NCBI GenBank assembly: GCA_022749755.1
Contig: CM040446.1
Span: 15,338,367 to 15,402,366, forward strand
DNA from: Azadirachta indica
Taxonomy: Eukaryota; Streptophyta; Magnoliopsida; Sapindales; Meliaceae
Reading direction: 5' to 3'
Length of the DNA: 64,000 bases
Of this stretch, positions 62,234 through 64,000 are shown piece by piece. Within the stretch, counting starts at the first letter, position 1; every line of letters starts with the position of its first letter. A model generated the notes under the pieces. The model was not told the DNA's origin, searched no databases, and saw only the letters and a list, made by a program, of their open reading frames with translations. The position numbers and the translations under genes were made by a program.

Positions 62234-63959
62234 TCTCTGAAATATCTCTAGCACACACATAGTCCTTCGGTGGCAGCATACATGTATATATATAAATATA
62301 TAAATATATGTACATGCATTTATTGTTGATGCTTATATATATATATATATATATATATGACATAAAATTACTCTCCCTCGCCAATCATCAGCTACATACT
62401 TAATAATTCTTTGATGCATCTTTTACATATTTTATGACCCACGTGATAATTAAATTATTGAATTTATTCTCTCGTAATATCTACAAGAAGGAGCAGATAA
62501 ATAAGTGAAATATATGGCAAATTAAGTTATTCATAATAACAAGAGGGGTCTTGAGATTGATATTGTACTTCATAATTAATAATCGTTGTATTGTATTCGG
62601 CTAATTTATTAATGGTTGGGCTTTTTATGATATTGTACTCTCCCATTTATTCTTTAATATTAACGCACTAAGCGTAGACTTGGAGATTATTTTAAATATA
62701 TATATATTAATGGATGGATTAATTAGTTGGTGAACAATAAATGTTAATTATCAACTAAAAGCGAATATTTATCAAACATATAAATTTTTTTATCATACCA
62801 GCTACAAATATATTCAAAGAATATAATTTTATCACAATCCCATTATTCTCATTCCATTCCCAATAACTAATTAAAGGTTGGCATATATGTGAGAGAGAGA
62901 GAATTTCCATAGATATTATTAGCTAGGAAAACAAATAAAATTTAAAAAAAAAAAAAACTAACGTGTTCAACAAATATAATTTTGTTAAAGATGTGTTCAA
63001 CTAATCTAATTTTTACTAATATGTATTCAATTTATATCCAATTTTTGTTTGACTTTGCTTTTCTTTTTTTTTTTTTTTTTCAATAATACTAGTCTTATTT
63101 GAAAAGTATACCATATTATATTTATATTAACTAATATCTTATGCAAATATTTTATAATATTTATAATCTTATCATATATATCCTAATAGATATTATGTAC
63201 TCATACTAAATCTTTAACGTATCTTTTATTGCACATACCATATTCTTACCATAAGAATAAGATATGCACAAATAAAATTATCATCCCACTAATTTATTCA
63301 CAAAAATTTTACTATATACACATTTTATTTAAAATGTGTCAATCACAATAGATATTATAATACAGAGGGAAAAAGATTTAAAATTATATATATTATAAGA
63401 TAAATATATTTTATGGTCTCATTAAAATTTTTTGATTAATTAATGTAGAATTATTAGAAGACAATATCCTTGGGAGCGAGCCGGACAAAATAAAGCTAAC
63501 AAGACAAAAAACAAATAATATCTATGTGAAATTTGTATACTAAATAGCATGCTAGCTATCTGTTATAATAGTTGTTGTTCTATGATTTTTATTAAATTTA
63601 TAAAGTTATAATTTAATAAAATAGCTTGATAGCACCTATCAATGAGTATTAATAACTTAAATAAGATAGTTTAACAGGAACAATCAATGAATGACACTTA
63701 AATGTTACAAACTTAATTGTATCCGTAATTTTATATAATGACATGATATCTACAGCAATATCCTAATAGGACCTAATTAATTGAAAGAAAAGAAATCAGC
63801 ATGTAGGTAATACACTGAAAGGCAACGTACATAATTATATATATATATATATCCTCAATTAACTGCAATGCAGTTCAGTTGTTCATATTCATATGAGTAG
63901 AAGTAAAATAATACTTCCAAGAATTAAAATTTCTTTCGAAGAACACGATAATGTAATGT
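62234..63959. other. Upstream of copy 4 to the window edge, AT-rich
   Basis: Contains (TA)n at 62334-62358 just upstream of copy 4, as in copy 1, and 63836-63852. Several T or A homopolymers. No coding sequence is supported. Confidence 0.4.
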
Positions 63960-64000
63960 CTCTATAAATTATTTAGTTGCAGAAAACATGATCTTTTTTA
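63960..64000 (-). other. 3' flank of a fifth monooxygenase copy
   Basis: The last 41 bases (TATTTAGTTGCAGAAAACATG) match the sequence found just 3' of copies 2 and 3 (near 46815 and 56651), which lies about 30-60 bp from their stop codons. A further array unit should therefore begin immediately beyond the window. Confidence 0.6.

Noticed and set aside
62127..62384. ORF overlapping monooxygenase copy 4 start, encoding Tyr/Ile repeats
   Set aside because: Created by the (TA)n tract and a shifted frame; not a gene.

Overview
This is nuclear DNA from a flowering plant, most likely a eudicot of the rosid type. The genes carry GT-AG introns, the intergenic DNA is AT-rich, LTR retrotransposons primed by initiator Met-tRNA are present, and the proteins belong to plant families. 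Gene content and order (CV-like, PP2C, V-ATPase c'') match, from memory, the Arabidopsis chromosome 2 neighbours At2g25625, At2g25620 and At2g25610. A woody rosid such as Citrus would fit, but that is only a guess.

Layout: 1-377 is the 5' part of a small plastid-targeted protein gene (minus strand; CHLOROPLAST VESICULATION is the best guess). 1677-5644 is a four-exon PP2C phosphatase. 6569-13494 and 27108-34307 are two complete full-size PDR-type ABCG transporter genes, both on the minus strand and clearly tandem duplicates (1442 and 1451 codons by my splicing). Between them lie a relic of a third PDR exon 1 (about 14068-14180), a decayed Ty1/copia element (15179-21262), a run of about 155-bp tandem repeats broken by a MITE (22261-23400), and a membrane-protein pseudogene (23611-24215). 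38217-38288 is tRNA-Gly(TCC). 39156-40593 is an intact two-exon BAHD acyltransferase. 41557-43531 is the V-ATPase proteolipid c'' gene.

From about 44.5 kb to the right edge is a tandem array of a four-exon FAD-dependent monooxygenase gene on the minus strand. Four copies are visible and the 3' flank of a fifth reaches the edge. Every visible copy carries at least one disabling lesion. Copy 2 is split by a short gag-only LTR element (47004-53906), which is itself split by a 5.0-kb copia element with a perfect target duplication. Copy 3 carries a 1.46-kb insertion that looks like a solo LTR. Copy 4 is complete apart from one in-frame stop.

Functionally, the conserved core (PP2C, V-ATPase c'', CV-like) is housekeeping or stress signalling. 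The material lying between and beside it (PDR exporters, BAHD acyltransferase, FAD monooxygenases) is typical of specialised metabolism and has expanded locally by tandem duplication and transposition. I found no CRISPR array, phage-like or otherwise clearly new system. The most informative observations are evolutionary: an intron remnant turned into coding sequence in PDR gene 1, nested insertions inside an array of dying monooxygenases, and a conserved gene trio split by a roughly 36-kb accessory block.
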